A DNA stretch of 44,668 nucleotides from an uncultured Lachnospiraceae bacterium (GTDB lineage: Bacteria > Bacillota > Clostridia > Lachnospirales > Lachnospiraceae), in NCBI GenBank assembly GCA_949840465.1, contig CATKXE010000019.1, forward strand, positions 1 through 44,668. Direction: 5' to 3'. Under the pieces are notes generated by a model, which was given only the letters and a program-made list of their open reading frames with translations, was not told the DNA's origin and did not search any database. Every line of letters begins with the position of its first letter. The first letter of the stretch is position 1. Positions 7,499-14,941 of the stretch are shown here, piece by piece. A program made the translations under genes and the position numbers.

Positions 7499-9133
7499 TT
7501 ATGCCATAAGTACTTCTTCCGCAATATTCCGCGAATGGTCTGAAATACGCTCCAGACATACCAGGGCATCCAGATATACGATTCCGGCATCCGTGTTGCA
7601 CTGGTTGTTGGCCAGACGTTTCATATGGGCGGAACGAAGCTGGATTTCCAAATCATCAGCCTGGCTTTCTTTTTCAATCACCTTCAGCGCCTTTTCTTTG
7701 TCCCTTTCCGCAAATGCCTCCACCGCATACCGGAAACTGTCGAAACAAACCTGAATCATCTCTTTCATCTCAGCTGTGCCTGTTTCTGTGAATGATGCCT
7801 TATGCTCTGTAAGCGTCTCTGCAAATTCGGAAATATTTTCACAGTAATCACTGATTCTTTCCATATCCGACAATATCTGCAGCAGGCTTGCCATATGCTG
7901 ATGCTCCTTTTCATTGAGAGCCAGAGAACTCAGCCTGATGACATAATTCGTAATTCCGCTGCACAGCCCGTCCACCGTATTTTCCTCTTCTTTGATCTCC
8001 AGAATTTTCTGGTAATCCTTGGAAAACATTACATCCTTCGCTTTTTCCGTGGTTCTGACCACAATATTTCCCATACGTGCAATCTCACTGACCGTAGACT
8101 GCACGGCAATCCCGGGAGTTTCCAGCATACGGTCATCCAGAAGCACTTTGCTTTCGTCCTCTGTCCTGTGGTCTTCCTTCTGAAGCTTTTGGGCCAGTTT
8201 GATGATCAGGTCTGAAACCGGGAACAGAAGAACCGTGGTTCCCACGTTGAAAACAGTATGCACTGTACTGATTTCAGTCTGTGTAATCATCCCCGTCCCC
8301 GCTGACGGAAAGACCAGCTTAAACAGTATGATTGCAATAATACTGAAAATAACCGTACCGATGATATTAAAGAGCAGGTGCATCACTGCAGCAGTCTTCG
8401 CTGTTTTTTTCGCACCGATACTGGACATGATCGCAGTCACGCAGGTACCGATATTCTGTCCCATAATAATGTAGACCGCCGCATTAAACGGGACAAGCCC
8501 GGCGGCGGAAAGGCTCTGCAGGATTCCCACCGAAGCCGAAGAACTCTGGATGACCGCGGTCACCGCCGCGCCTGCAACAATCCCCAGGAAAGGATTGTGC
8601 CCCAGCGTCACAAACATACTCCGGAAAACCTCTGATTTCTGCAGAGGAGCAACCGATGTGGACATGGTAGTGATTCCCACAAACAATAATCCAAATCCAA
8701 TGATAATACTGGAAATATCTCTGGAAGAACGTCTGGTTCCCGTAAGCATGACAATCACTCCCAGCATAATCGCAATGGGAGCCAGATTACCCGGGCTTAA
8801 AAACTTCGCCCACTCCACACTGGATACCAGCCATCCGGTGACCGTCGTACCGATATTAGCGCCCATGATCACTCCCATTGCCTGACTCAGATTCATGATC
8901 CCGGCATTGACAAAACCGACCACCATAACTGACGTAGCGGAGGAACTTTGAATGACCGCTGTAATGAGCGCCCCCAGAAGTACACCCAAAAATTTATTCC
9001 TCGTCAAAGCTTCCAGCATATCTTTCATTTTACTTCCGGCTGCATTCTCAAGCCCCTGCGCCATAATCTGCATCCCGTAGATGAACATTCCCAGCCCCCC
9101 GATAAAGGGGATGATAATGCCTGTGTAATCCAT
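7499..9133 (-). CDS. Na+/phosphate cotransporter family protein with PhoU-like domain
   Basis: A 544-residue membrane protein of the NptA/YjbB (SLC34-like) group. Two inverted Na/Pi repeats are visible, each with the QSSSA signature (ITAVIQSSSATS near residue 65 and VTAVIQSSSAS near 210), plus GANIGTTVT and GQNIGTCVT motifs. From about residue 340 the protein becomes soluble, with PhoU-like helices. The family couples sodium entry to phosphate movement, or exports phosphate in some bacteria; the direction cannot be told here. The Met at 9133 lies nine bases after AGGAGG; a Met two codons upstream is nearly as good. It has a separate transcription unit ending at the terminator at 7344-7373. 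Confidence 0.9.
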   Translation of the reverse strand: MDYTGIIIPFIGGLGMFIYGMQIMAQGLENAAGSKMKDMLEALTRNKFLGVLLGALITAVIQSSSATSVMVVGFVNAGIMNLSQAMGVIMGANIGTTVTGWLVSSVEWAKFLSPGNLAPIAIMLGVIVMLTGTRRSSRDISSIIIGFGLLFVGITTMSTSVAPLQKSEVFRSMFVTLGHNPFLGIVAGAAVTAVIQSSSASVGILQSLSAAGLVPFNAAVYIIMGQNIGTCVTAIMSSIGAKKTAKTAAVMHLLFNIIGTVIFSIIAIILFKLVFPSAGTGMITQTEISTVHTVFNVGTTVLLFPVSDLIIKLAQKLQKEDHRTEDESKVLLDDRMLETPGIAVQSTVSEIARMGNIVVRTTEKAKDVMFSKDYQKILEIKEEENTVDGLCSGITNYVIRLSSLALNEKEHQHMASLLQILSDMERISDYCENISEFAETLTEHKASFTETGTAEMKEMIQVCFDSFRYAVEAFAERDKEKALKVIEKESQADDLEIQLRSAHMKRLANNQCNTDAGIVYLDALVCLERISDHSRNIAEEVLMA

Positions 9134-9307
9134 AGCCATTCTCCTCCTGCCCCGGATAAACCGGGAAGTACTTTCGTGAAATTTTGCTTTTCCGGCAACC
9201 CTGATCGGCATTTTTACTTTCAGAACTGCCGGGCTCTACAAAATATCATTTCTCAATCATTCCTTTTTAACGATACCATTATCTTCTGGAAAAATCAACC
9301 AAATCTT

Positions 9308-9427
9308 TATTCCTGCGAAGCAACCAGCCAGGTGGACCAGTTTTTGTATGTCCGTTTGGCCACTGCCGCGAAGGTTGCCAAGTGCCGGCGGCAGATGTTC
9401 AGCAACGACCGAAACGCAGTGCTGTAC
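9308..9427 (-). repeat. 150-bp intergenic repeat family, copy B (reverse orientation)
   Basis: Read on the minus strand it runs from GTACAGCACTGCGTTTCGG through CATCTGCCGCCGGCACTTGG and CAAACGGACATACAAAAAC to GTTGCTTCGCAGGAATA, matching copies A and C closely in the middle. The leading GC-rich hairpin is absent. It begins seven bases after the spoVAE stop codon and fills much of the 300-base gap upstream of the Na/Pi transporter gene. Confidence 0.75.
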
Positions 9428-9433
9428 GAATAC

Positions 9434-9790
9434 CTACTTCTTCATCCTCGGTTCAAAGGCAAGGGATGCAAGATATCCAAATACGAGCGCTGCCGAGATT
9501 CCTACGGCGCTGGCCTTAAACCCGCCCTGAAAAATCCCAAGGAACCCTCCCTGGTCCACCGCTTCTTTTACACCCTGCCACAGGACATTCCCAAATCCCA
9601 GAAGCGGGACGCTCGCCCCTGCCCCCGCAAAGTCCTGAAACGGTTTATAAAGGTTGCAGAACCCCAGGACCGCGCCGCCGCACACCAATAGTACCATGAC
9701 GCGGCCGGGCATCAGTTTCGTACGGTCCAGTAAAATCTGTACAAGGGCACAGATAAGCCCCCCTATTAAAAATGCTTTTACATAATCCAT
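9434..9790 (-). CDS. spoVAE: Stage V sporulation protein AE
   Basis: A 118-residue inner spore membrane protein of the SpoVA channel that moves Ca-dipicolinate into the forespore and out on germination. It shows three to four hydrophobic segments and the SpoVAC/SpoVAE family motif FAGAGASVPLLGFG, followed by VKEAVDQGGFLGIFQGGF. The start at 9790 follows AAGGAGGAAGG; the longer frame to 9844 has no such site. It follows spoVAD by 66 bases and must be co-transcribed with it. Its stop codon is almost touched by repeat copy B. Confidence 0.95.
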   Translation of the reverse strand: MDYVKAFLIGGLICALVQILLDRTKLMPGRVMVLLVCGGAVLGFCNLYKPFQDFAGAGASVPLLGFGNVLWQGVKEAVDQGGFLGIFQGGFKASAVGISAALVFGYLASLAFEPRMKK

Positions 9791-9856
9791 TTGCCTTCCT
9801 CCTTCATCATATTGTGACACCCCCTCACTTTCGTCCAGGGGCATGCGGGCGTTCCT

Positions 9857-10909
9857 CTAATTCACATGTTCCAGTACGATTGCATGGGCTATTCCGGGAA
9901 TGCTGGCGCCCTCGTTAAAGCTGACCGTAGAGAGCAGCGCCCCCGTAGGAACGAAGAGTACCCGCTTCCACTCTCCTTTTCGGATTTTCGGCAGGATATA
10001 GGAGGACAGCGTAACGGCCGCGCAGCCGCATCCGCTTCCCCCGGCATGGGTATCCTGCGTCTTCTGGTCAAAAATTACCATTCCGCAGTCCATGTGCTGC
10101 ACCCGGATATCATATCCTTTTTCCTGCATCAGGTCAAACAGAATCTCCTGTCCCACATACCCCAGATCGCCGGTAATGATCCTGTCATAATCCCCTGCGC
10201 TTCTCTCAAAATCCTTCAGATTCCGTATGATCGTATCCATGGCCGCCGGAGCCATACAGGCTCCCATATTCTGAGAATCTTTCAGTCCATAGTCCACGAT
10301 TTTCCCCACTGTAACGCCGGAAATCCGCACATGGGTCTTTTCGGTTCCCACAAGGAACGCCCCGCTTCCCGTCACGGTCCAGTGGGCGCACAGCGGACGC
10401 TGGTTGGCATAGCCCAGTGGAAAACGGAATTCCTTCTCCGCGCTTCCAAAATGGCTGGAGGTGACGGCCAGCATATAATCCCCATAGCCCGCCGCCACGC
10501 TCATGGCGCTTAAAGCCAGCGCTTCCCCGGAAGTCGAACAGGCTCCATACAGGCCGAATAACGGAATCTGCAGGGATTCCACTCCCATGGATGTGGCAAC
10601 CCCCTGCCGGAGCAGGTCGCCTCCGAACAGGAAGCGCACTTCCTCCGGCCTGATATGGGCTTTGCCCAGAGCAAGCACACAGGCTTCTTTCTGCATATTG
10701 CTCTCCGCTTCCTCCCATGTTTTTGCCCCAAACAGGTCGTCCTGATTGGTCATATCAATGAATTTTCCAAGAGGTCCCCGGGCCTCTTTACTTCCTGCGA
10801 CGGAACCGCTGCTGACCACATACGGGGACTCTTCGAAACTGATGCTCTGAGCCCCTCTGATCTTACTTTTTTCCCGGTTTTTTCGTTCCCTGTCTGATCT
10901 TTGTTCCAC
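9857..10909 (-). CDS. spoVAD: Stage V sporulation protein AD
   Basis: A 350-residue soluble, thiolase-fold protein that binds dipicolinic acid and sits on the SpoVA channel. Diagnostic segments include PYVVSSGSVAGSKEARGPLG, LFGGDLLRQ, GLYGACSTSGEALALSA around the family's conserved Cys, a GSGCGCAAV segment and GALLSTVSFNEG near the end. The start is a GTG with GGGGAA upstream; the next in-frame Met would remove conserved sequence. Instead of following spoVAC in one transcript, it heads its own unit, with a forespore-type promoter at 11027-11056 and a TATACTCAC element in the leader. Confidence 0.96.
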   Translation of the reverse strand: MEQRSDRERKNREKSKIRGAQSISFEESPYVVSSGSVAGSKEARGPLGKFIDMTNQDDLFGAKTWEEAESNMQKEACVLALGKAHIRPEEVRFLFGGDLLRQGVATSMGVESLQIPLFGLYGACSTSGEALALSAMSVAAGYGDYMLAVTSSHFGSAEKEFRFPLGYANQRPLCAHWTVTGSGAFLVGTEKTHVRISGVTVGKIVDYGLKDSQNMGACMAPAAMDTIIRNLKDFERSAGDYDRIITGDLGYVGQEILFDLMQEKGYDIRVQHMDCGMVIFDQKTQDTHAGGSGCGCAAVTLSSYILPKIRKGEWKRVLFVPTGALLSTVSFNEGASIPGIAHAIVLEHVN

Positions 10910-10943
10910 ACAAATTCCCCATTTCTAATCCTATTTTCAAATT

Positions 10944-11014
10944 TATACTCACTGCCAGTCTGCCAAACTATATTTCCAGGCAGGTTTCGGCAAGGGTTCC
11001 TGTCTGTGAGTATC
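10944..11014 (-). repeat. TATACTCAC-type leader element, short divergent copy in spoVAD 5' UTR
   Basis: A 71-bp stretch bounded by TATACTCAC and GTGAGTATC as inverted ends, like the elements at 2219-2319 and 11191-11304. The interior matches them poorly, so kinship rests mostly on the ends and position. It starts about six bases after the predicted spoVADE transcription start. Confidence 0.45.
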
Positions 11015-11026
11015 CTTTTTAGAGAA

Positions 11027-11056
11027 TAGTATGAGGGTATCCGCCGGATTTTATAC
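11027..11056 (-). promoter_or_regulatory. Sigma-G/sigma-F type promoter of spoVADE
   Basis: On the minus strand GTATA (11052-11056) is separated by 18 bases from CATACTA (11027-11033). Both boxes and the spacing fit the forespore consensus GHATR-N18-CATWHTA without mismatch. The leader to the spoVAD GTG is about 110 bases. Confidence 0.65.
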
Positions 11057-11163
11057 ATGTTTTCTACAGCAGACCCTATGAACCGCTGTGAATACAAGCC
11101 GCAGAAAAAGTCTTGCTGAAGCGTTCAACTTAGATAAGCCTGCTACATTTTCATGGGAAATCC

Positions 11164-11192
11164 GTATAAGACAACCGATTTTCCAGATACTA
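11164..11192 (+). promoter_or_regulatory. Candidate sigma-G/sigma-F promoter of spoVAC
   Basis: On the plus strand GTATA (11164-11168) and GATACTA (11186-11192) are 17 bases apart; the -10 box differs from the forespore consensus at its first base only. It lies about 125 bases upstream of the spoVAC start and directly abuts a TATACTCAC element. Confidence 0.45.
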
Positions 11193-11304
11193 TACTCACG
11201 GGCTTTGCAATCCGCCAGAATAGGAAGTGTTGAATATGTAGCGTTCCCTTTTACGGCAACTGTTTCAAGCCGGCAAGCGGCAAATCTTACAGCTCGTGAC
11301 TATA
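11191..11304 (+). repeat. TATACTCAC-type leader element, copy in spoVAC 5' UTR
   Basis: A 114-bp element bounded by TATACTCACGGGCT and AGCTCGTGACTATA, which are near-perfect inverted ends. Its minus strand aligns well with the minus strand of the guaA leader copy, sharing the GCTGTAAGATT, GCCGC and GGGAAC blocks. Relative to transcription it is therefore reversed compared with guaA. It ends 18 bases before the spoVAC start codon. Confidence 0.6.
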
Positions 11305-11322
11305 ATAACTGAGGTGATAATC

Positions 11323-11781
11323 ATGGATAAAACAACAAAAATGAAACAGGAAAAACAATATGAATCCTATGTCAAACAAAAGACGCCTGTTCACAATATC
11401 TGGCTGAATATGGGCAAGGCTTTTGTAACCGGCGGGATCATCTGCACCATCGGGCAGCTGATCTATAATTACTGCCAGCTGAGAGATTTTTCGAAGGATT
11501 CCAGCAGCGGGTGGACGTCTCTCCTGTTGATCCTTTTAAGCATCATACTGACAGGCATGAACGTATATCCGAAAATCGCGAAATGGGGAGGGGCCGGAGC
11601 CCTGGTACCGATCACCGGCTTTGCAAATTCCGTAGCCGCCCCGGCCATTGAATACAAAAAAGAAGGCCAGGTATTCGGAATCGGCTGCAAAATCTTCACG
11701 ATCGCAGGTCCCGTCATATTATACGGAATCTTTACCACATGGATCCTTGGGTTTTTGTACTGGCTTTGGGGGATCATGTAG
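11323..11781 (+). CDS. spoVAC: Stage V sporulation protein AC, inverted relative to its operon
   Basis: A 152-residue membrane protein, the channel subunit of the SpoVA complex for Ca-dipicolinate movement and reported to be mechanosensitive in Bacillus. Several hydrophobic segments are present, with the family motif AKWGGAGALVPITGFANS near residue 90 and KEGQVFGIGCKIFTIAGP after it. The Met at 11323 follows GAGGTGATA; the longer frame from 11296 has no site. In other spore formers spoVAC lies between spoVAB and spoVAD on the same strand. Here it keeps that place but faces the other way, convergent with spoVAB and divergent from spoVAD. The frame is intact, so it should be functional if transcribed from its own promoter. 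Confidence 0.95.
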   Translation: MDKTTKMKQEKQYESYVKQKTPVHNIWLNMGKAFVTGGIICTIGQLIYNYCQLRDFSKDSSSGWTSLLLILLSIILTGMNVYPKIAKWGGAGALVPITGFANSVAAPAIEYKKEGQVFGIGCKIFTIAGPVILYGIFTTWILGFLYWLWGIM

Positions 11782-11791
11782 GAAAATGTAC

Positions 11792-11867
11792 AGGTCAAAG
11801 ACCTGGCGGCAGAGCCAGATGGACATACAAAAACAGGTTCTCCCGGCTCCCTGCTTTACGGAAATAA
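11792..11867 (+). repeat. 150-bp intergenic repeat family, degenerate copy G
   Basis: GTCAAAGACC, a GGCGGCAGAGCCAGATGGAC block, ATACAAAAACAG and CGGCTCCCTGCTTTACGG match the outer parts of copies A-D, while the central block is missing. It lies between spoVAC and the terminator shared with spoVAB. Confidence 0.45.
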
Positions 11868-11906
11868 ACGGAACAGGTTGCGCAGGATATTTCTCCCACG
11901 TTTCCT

Positions 11907-11944
11907 AAAAGAACTGCCGCGGGATTTTTCCGCGGCAGTTCTTT
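11907..11944. terminator. Bidirectional terminator between spoVAC and spoVAB
   Basis: AAAAGAACTGCCGCGG pairs with CCGCGGCAGTTCTTT around a seven-base loop. The right end overlaps the spoVAB stop codon. On either strand A residues precede and T residues follow the stem, so it should end both convergent transcripts and cut spoVADE off from read-through out of the spoIIA-spoVAAB operon. Confidence 0.8.
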
Positions 11945-12359
11945 ACCAACGCCTGATCAGATAGATCAGCGCGCCGATGCCCCGCCCCAGAGCCATGCTT
12001 ATGATAAACACAGCGGTGCAGCGGACGATTTTAAGCCTTCGTATAAAAATCGGAAATACATTCAGCACCTCCGCAAGCGCCATAGCCCAGCAGCCTACAA
12101 AAATTCCGGCCAGCAGCCCGAATACAGGGAGCAAAAATCCCAGATACCCCATTCTGGGCTGGAAAACGGACAGAAGGTTGCCCGCCACGCCGCCCAATGC
12201 GGCGCAATCCTCGTACAGCAGGATCTTGTCCGCAGTGTGGGTCCTGTCTGCAAAATCCGCGATCACACCCAATTCCACGATGAGCGCAAAGAGCCCGCCT
12301 GCAATGACAACTCCGGAGCTAAGGCCGATGACTGCCAGCAGAATCTGCTTTCCCAACAT
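11943..12359 (-). CDS. spoVAB: Stage V sporulation protein AB
   Basis: A 138-residue membrane protein of the SpoVA locus with four hydrophobic segments. The opening region LAVIGLSSGVVIAGGLFALI, the AALGGVAGN segment and the ALGRGIGALIYLIRRW end match the family. The Met at 12359 is preceded by GGCGGAG, so the gene overlaps the end of spoVAA by 41 bases and is probably translationally coupled. In this window it is the last gene of the spoIIA-sigF-spoVA operon, because spoVAC is reversed and a terminator overlaps its stop codon. Confidence 0.93.
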   Translation of the reverse strand: MLGKQILLAVIGLSSGVVIAGGLFALIVELGVIADFADRTHTADKILLYEDCAALGGVAGNLLSVFQPRMGYLGFLLPVFGLLAGIFVGCWAMALAEVLNVFPIFIRRLKIVRCTAVFIISMALGRGIGALIYLIRRW

Positions 12360-12984
12360 CCATCTCCGCCCCCTTCCTCGATGCATTTTCTACCAGAGTG
12401 GTCTGGATGTCATTTTCATAGACGCGCATCTGCACCTCTAAAGGCGTAGGATCCACGGTAAAGCGTTTTTTTCCAAAATGGTTGAAAAAAAACAGAATCC
12501 CGATCGTGATCCCCACGGAATAGCTGACCTCCATGATGGTAAATCCGTCGGATTTGGAGCCCATTACAAATTCATACACCTGCGAAAACAGGTCGGACAC
12601 TGACGCGTCGTTGTTGAAGGCCATGATTGCAAACGCAGAGCCCGCAAATGTGAGCAGAGCCACAAAAAATGCTTTTACCGCATGCGCAAACATCCCGGAT
12701 GTCTTCTGATCCTCATACGTGACAATGATATCTGTCTCTCCCATATTCTGGATATCCAGCCCCGGATACTGCTCATGGATGCAGGCTATGATCTTCAGGA
12801 TAGAAATCACATAGCGGTGTTTTCCTTCCTCCGGGATCTTTAAAATTTTCAACACCTTCAGCTTGGGTACGACATTTTTATTGCTGCATTCCAATGAAAT
12901 GATATCTCCCAGAGTGACGTCTCTTTTCGTCACCTCCACATCCCTTTCTCCTTTGATATAGACCGTATCCTGATTAGCAGACAT
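12319..12984 (-). CDS. spoVAA: Stage V sporulation protein AA
   Basis: A 221-residue protein with a soluble N-terminal domain (residues 1-105, including the DVTLGDI segment and a VTYEDQ strand) followed by two membrane helices around 115-135 and 155-175 and the EVSYSVGITIGILFFFNHFG segment typical of SpoVAA. It belongs to the SpoVA set needed for dipicolinate uptake. The start overlaps the stop of the small upstream gene by 11 bases and has GGGGGCAGAG before it. The last about 15 residues, which overlap spoVAB, are less conserved. Confidence 0.92.
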   Translation of the reverse strand: MSANQDTVYIKGERDVEVTKRDVTLGDIISLECSNKNVVPKLKVLKILKIPEEGKHRYVISILKIIACIHEQYPGLDIQNMGETDIIVTYEDQKTSGMFAHAVKAFFVALLTFAGSAFAIMAFNNDASVSDLFSQVYEFVMGSKSDGFTIMEVSYSVGITIGILFFFNHFGKKRFTVDPTPLEVQMRVYENDIQTTLVENASRKGAEMDVGKADSAGSHRP

Positions 12985-13225
12985 AATACTCTGCCCCCGG
13001 CTTTCGGATCAATGTCCCCTCGCTTCCGGGAATCTTATCCGTACTGCTGTAGTAGTAATAGAAAATACCTGTAGCCACAGCCGCTAAGACAATGCTCATC
13101 AGGCACAGCCGTATCTTTCTTCTTCCCTCTTCCATTTCAGCCACCTGTCCTTTCTTTTCCTGCATAGATGAAACCTTTGCCTGCGCGTTTCCACAGGATA
13201 CAGGCAGGCTGTATCGGTTCTCCAT
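12974..13225 (-). CDS. Small single-pass membrane protein between sigF and spoVAA
   Basis: An 83-residue frame, or shorter depending on start. A basic segment GRRKIR leads into one hydrophobic helix (about residues 40-58) and an aromatic tail YYYYSS, then a short outside part. The upstream Met at 13225 has a poor ribosome binding site; Mets at codons 21 (AAAGG upstream) and 31 (AGGTGG upstream) are better supported, so the true protein may be 53-63 residues. Its stop overlaps the spoVAA start, which places it in the forespore operon. I do not recognise a named family. A sporulation role is inferred from context only. Confidence 0.65.
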   Translation of the reverse strand: MENRYSLPVSCGNAQAKVSSMQEKKGQVAEMEEGRRKIRLCLMSIVLAAVATGIFYYYYSSTDKIPGSEGTLIRKPGAEYYVC

Positions 13226-13293
13226 ACATTTTTTTATAAGGATAGTATCTAAAAACAGAGGAAAAATATACGCATATTTTTATATCCGCAAAT

Positions 13294-14013
13294 TTAAAAC
13301 GAGCCTTCCCGCCGCAGCGCCTCCATGATCTTCTTCTCCATTCTGGACACCTGTACCTGCGAGATCCCCATGATCTTTCCCACTGCCGACTGCGTCTGGT
13401 TCTGAAAATAGCGCATATAGATAAGCTGCCGCTCCTCTTTGTCCAACGTATCCAAAAGCTGCTGCAGCAGCATATGATCCAATATCTTCTCTTCCCTTCG
13501 CTCTTTTTCCTCCAGCTTGTCCATCAGGCGGATTTCATTGCCCTCTTTCTGATGGATCGGTTTATAAATGGATTCCACCTCCCCGCCTGCCTCCATTGCC
13601 TGGACAATCTCCTCTTTTTCGACATGCAGGGTTTGTGAAAGTTCCTCAATGGTGGGTTCCCGCCCCTGCTTAGAAGTCAGGAGTTCTCTCGCCTGCAGGA
13701 TCTTATAAGCCAGTTCCTTTAAAGAACGGCTCACCTTAATCATGCCGTCGTCCCGCAGAAAGCGCTTGATTTCCCCTGAAATCATGGGCACTGCATAAGT
13801 GGAAAAACGGACGTCATAGGACAGGTCAAACTTATCGATTGCTTTCAGGAGCCCGATACTTCCAATCTGAAACAAATCCTCCGGTTCTGTCCCCCTCCCG
13901 TAAAACCGTTTTACCACGCACCAGATCAACCCTACATTTTCCTTCACCAGCTGTTCCCTTGCTTCTTTATCCCCCGTGTGAGCCTTTTGTATCAAAGCGA
14001 TTGTGTGGTCCAT
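13294..14013 (-). CDS. sigF: RNA polymerase sporulation sigma factor SigF
   Basis: A 239-residue sigma factor that starts the forespore programme. Region 2 shows DLFQIGSIGLLKAIDKFD and the -10 binding stretch RFSTYAVPMISGEIKRFLRDDG; region 3 has KVSRSLKELAYKI; region 4 has RYFQNQTQSAVGKIMGISQVQVSRMEKK. It overlaps spoIIAB by 22 bases and has AAAAGGAAGAAG before its Met. Family knowledge: it is held inactive by SpoIIAB and released by dephosphorylated SpoIIAA. Together with SigG it is expected to read the GTATA/CATACTA-type promoters found in front of spoVADE and spoVAC. Confidence 0.97.
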   Translation of the reverse strand: MDHTIALIQKAHTGDKEAREQLVKENVGLIWCVVKRFYGRGTEPEDLFQIGSIGLLKAIDKFDLSYDVRFSTYAVPMISGEIKRFLRDDGMIKVSRSLKELAYKILQARELLTSKQGREPTIEELSQTLHVEKEEIVQAMEAGGEVESIYKPIHQKEGNEIRLMDKLEEKERREEKILDHMLLQQLLDTLDKEERQLIYMRYFQNQTQSAVGKIMGISQVQVSRMEKKIMEALRREGSF

Positions 14014-14447
14014 AGGCTTCTTCCTTTTCCGATTGTTTTCTCCATCCTGACCGTGGTTCCCTGGCCCGGGACAGATTCCACTTCCACCTTATCCATAAAC
14101 GCTTCCATAAACGCGAACCCCATGCCGGAACGATCCAGCTCCGGCTTTGTCGTATACATGGGCAGCATGGCCTGCTCCACATCTTCGATCCCTTTTCCTG
14201 TGTCCTTCACGGTCACGATGAAGACCCCTTTGTCAATCCTGCATTTTACGGAAATTTTATGTATCTCCTGCTCATAGCCATGAATGATGGAATTGGTGAC
14301 CGCCTCCGATACAGCCGTTTTCACGTCCGCCACTTCCTCCACCGTGGGGTTTAGCTGTGTCATGAATGAGGCCACGGCTACCCTGGCAAAACCTTCGTTC
14401 GAAGAATAACTGTCAAATATGACTTCCATTTCATTTGTGTCTCTCAT
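13992..14447 (-). CDS. spoIIAB: Anti-sigma F factor, serine kinase SpoIIAB
   Basis: A 151-residue GHKL-type kinase. The N box EAVTNSIIHGYE (about residue 48), the G1 box VKDTGKGIED and the G2 box SGMGFAFME are all present. It binds SigF and phosphorylates SpoIIAA on serine. The start overlaps the spoIIAA stop by four bases (ATGA), and it overlaps sigF at the other end, a tightly coupled arrangement standard for this operon. A tail of about eight residues beyond the usual end is produced by the sigF overlap. Confidence 0.97.
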   Translation of the reverse strand: MRDTNEMEVIFDSYSSNEGFARVAVASFMTQLNPTVEEVADVKTAVSEAVTNSIIHGYEQEIHKISVKCRIDKGVFIVTVKDTGKGIEDVEQAMLPMYTTKPELDRSGMGFAFMEAFMDKVEVESVPGQGTTVRMEKTIGKGRSLWTTQSL

Positions 14448-14758
14448 TTTCCATCCTCCTCATAAATCTGCATTATTTTTGTCACTCCTGACATCGTCAA
14501 AATCTTTTTAATCCTGGCGTTGGCGTGTACTCCCCATACCTCGCCTCCGATCAGATGGACCAGACGGTATCTTCCCATCACGGCTCCGATCCCCGAACTG
14601 TCCATAAATTCAGTCTCTGCAAAATCAAAAATCACATATTTAATATGATTCCGCTCAATGACGGCATCCGCGTCCTTTCGTATCTCTTCCGCCCTGTGGT
14701 GGTCCACCTCTTTGGGCAAAAAAATGGTAAGGCAGTTTTCCTCTACCTGAAATTTCAT
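14444..14758 (-). CDS. spoIIAA: Anti-anti-sigma factor SpoIIAA
   Basis: A 104-residue STAS-domain protein. The phosphorylated serine lies in the motif TEFMDSSGIGAVMGRY (about residue 57). It captures SpoIIAB when dephosphorylated by SpoIIE and so frees SigF. The Met is preceded by GAGGAGG. It is the first gene of the forespore operon; the upstream 180 bases contain repeat copy D and the terminator of the preceding TPR gene, so the Spo0A/SigH-type promoter expected here must lie in or beside the repeat. I could not pick it out with confidence. Confidence 0.96.
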   Translation of the reverse strand: MKFQVEENCLTIFLPKEVDHHRAEEIRKDADAVIERNHIKYVIFDFAETEFMDSSGIGAVMGRYRLVHLIGGEVWGVHANARIKKILTMSGVTKIMQIYEEDGK

Positions 14759-14799
14759 CCATACTCCTCCTCGCCTTATTTAGTCTGAAACAACGTATG

Positions 14800-14895
14800 T
14801 CCCCCGCAGTAAGCCGCAGGGTCTTTAGCCCTCGCGGCAGCCGCCGAAAACAGACATGCCAGCATGTCCGCCTGGCTCCTTGCTTTGCAGGAATA
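14800..14895 (+). repeat. 150-bp intergenic repeat family, internally deleted copy D
   Basis: CCCCCGCAGTAAGCCGCAGGGTCTTT represents the leading hairpin in weakened form; CCCTCGCGGCAGCCGCCGAAAACAGACATG and CCGCCTGGCTCCTTGCTTTGCAGGAATA match the end of copies A and C. The central block with TTTCGGTCG is missing. It sits 42 bases upstream of spoIIAA. Confidence 0.6.
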
Positions 14896-14926
14896 AAAAA
14901 GGACGTGCATATTGACACATCCTTTT
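14895..14926 (-). terminator. Intrinsic terminator of the TPR-protein operon
   Basis: On the minus strand AAAAGGATGTG and CACGTCCTTTTTT pair (one G-T) around an eight-base loop, followed by a T run. It begins 16 bases after the stop codon at 14942. Confidence 0.75.
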
Positions 14927-14941
14927 CATTCGTACCGCTGT

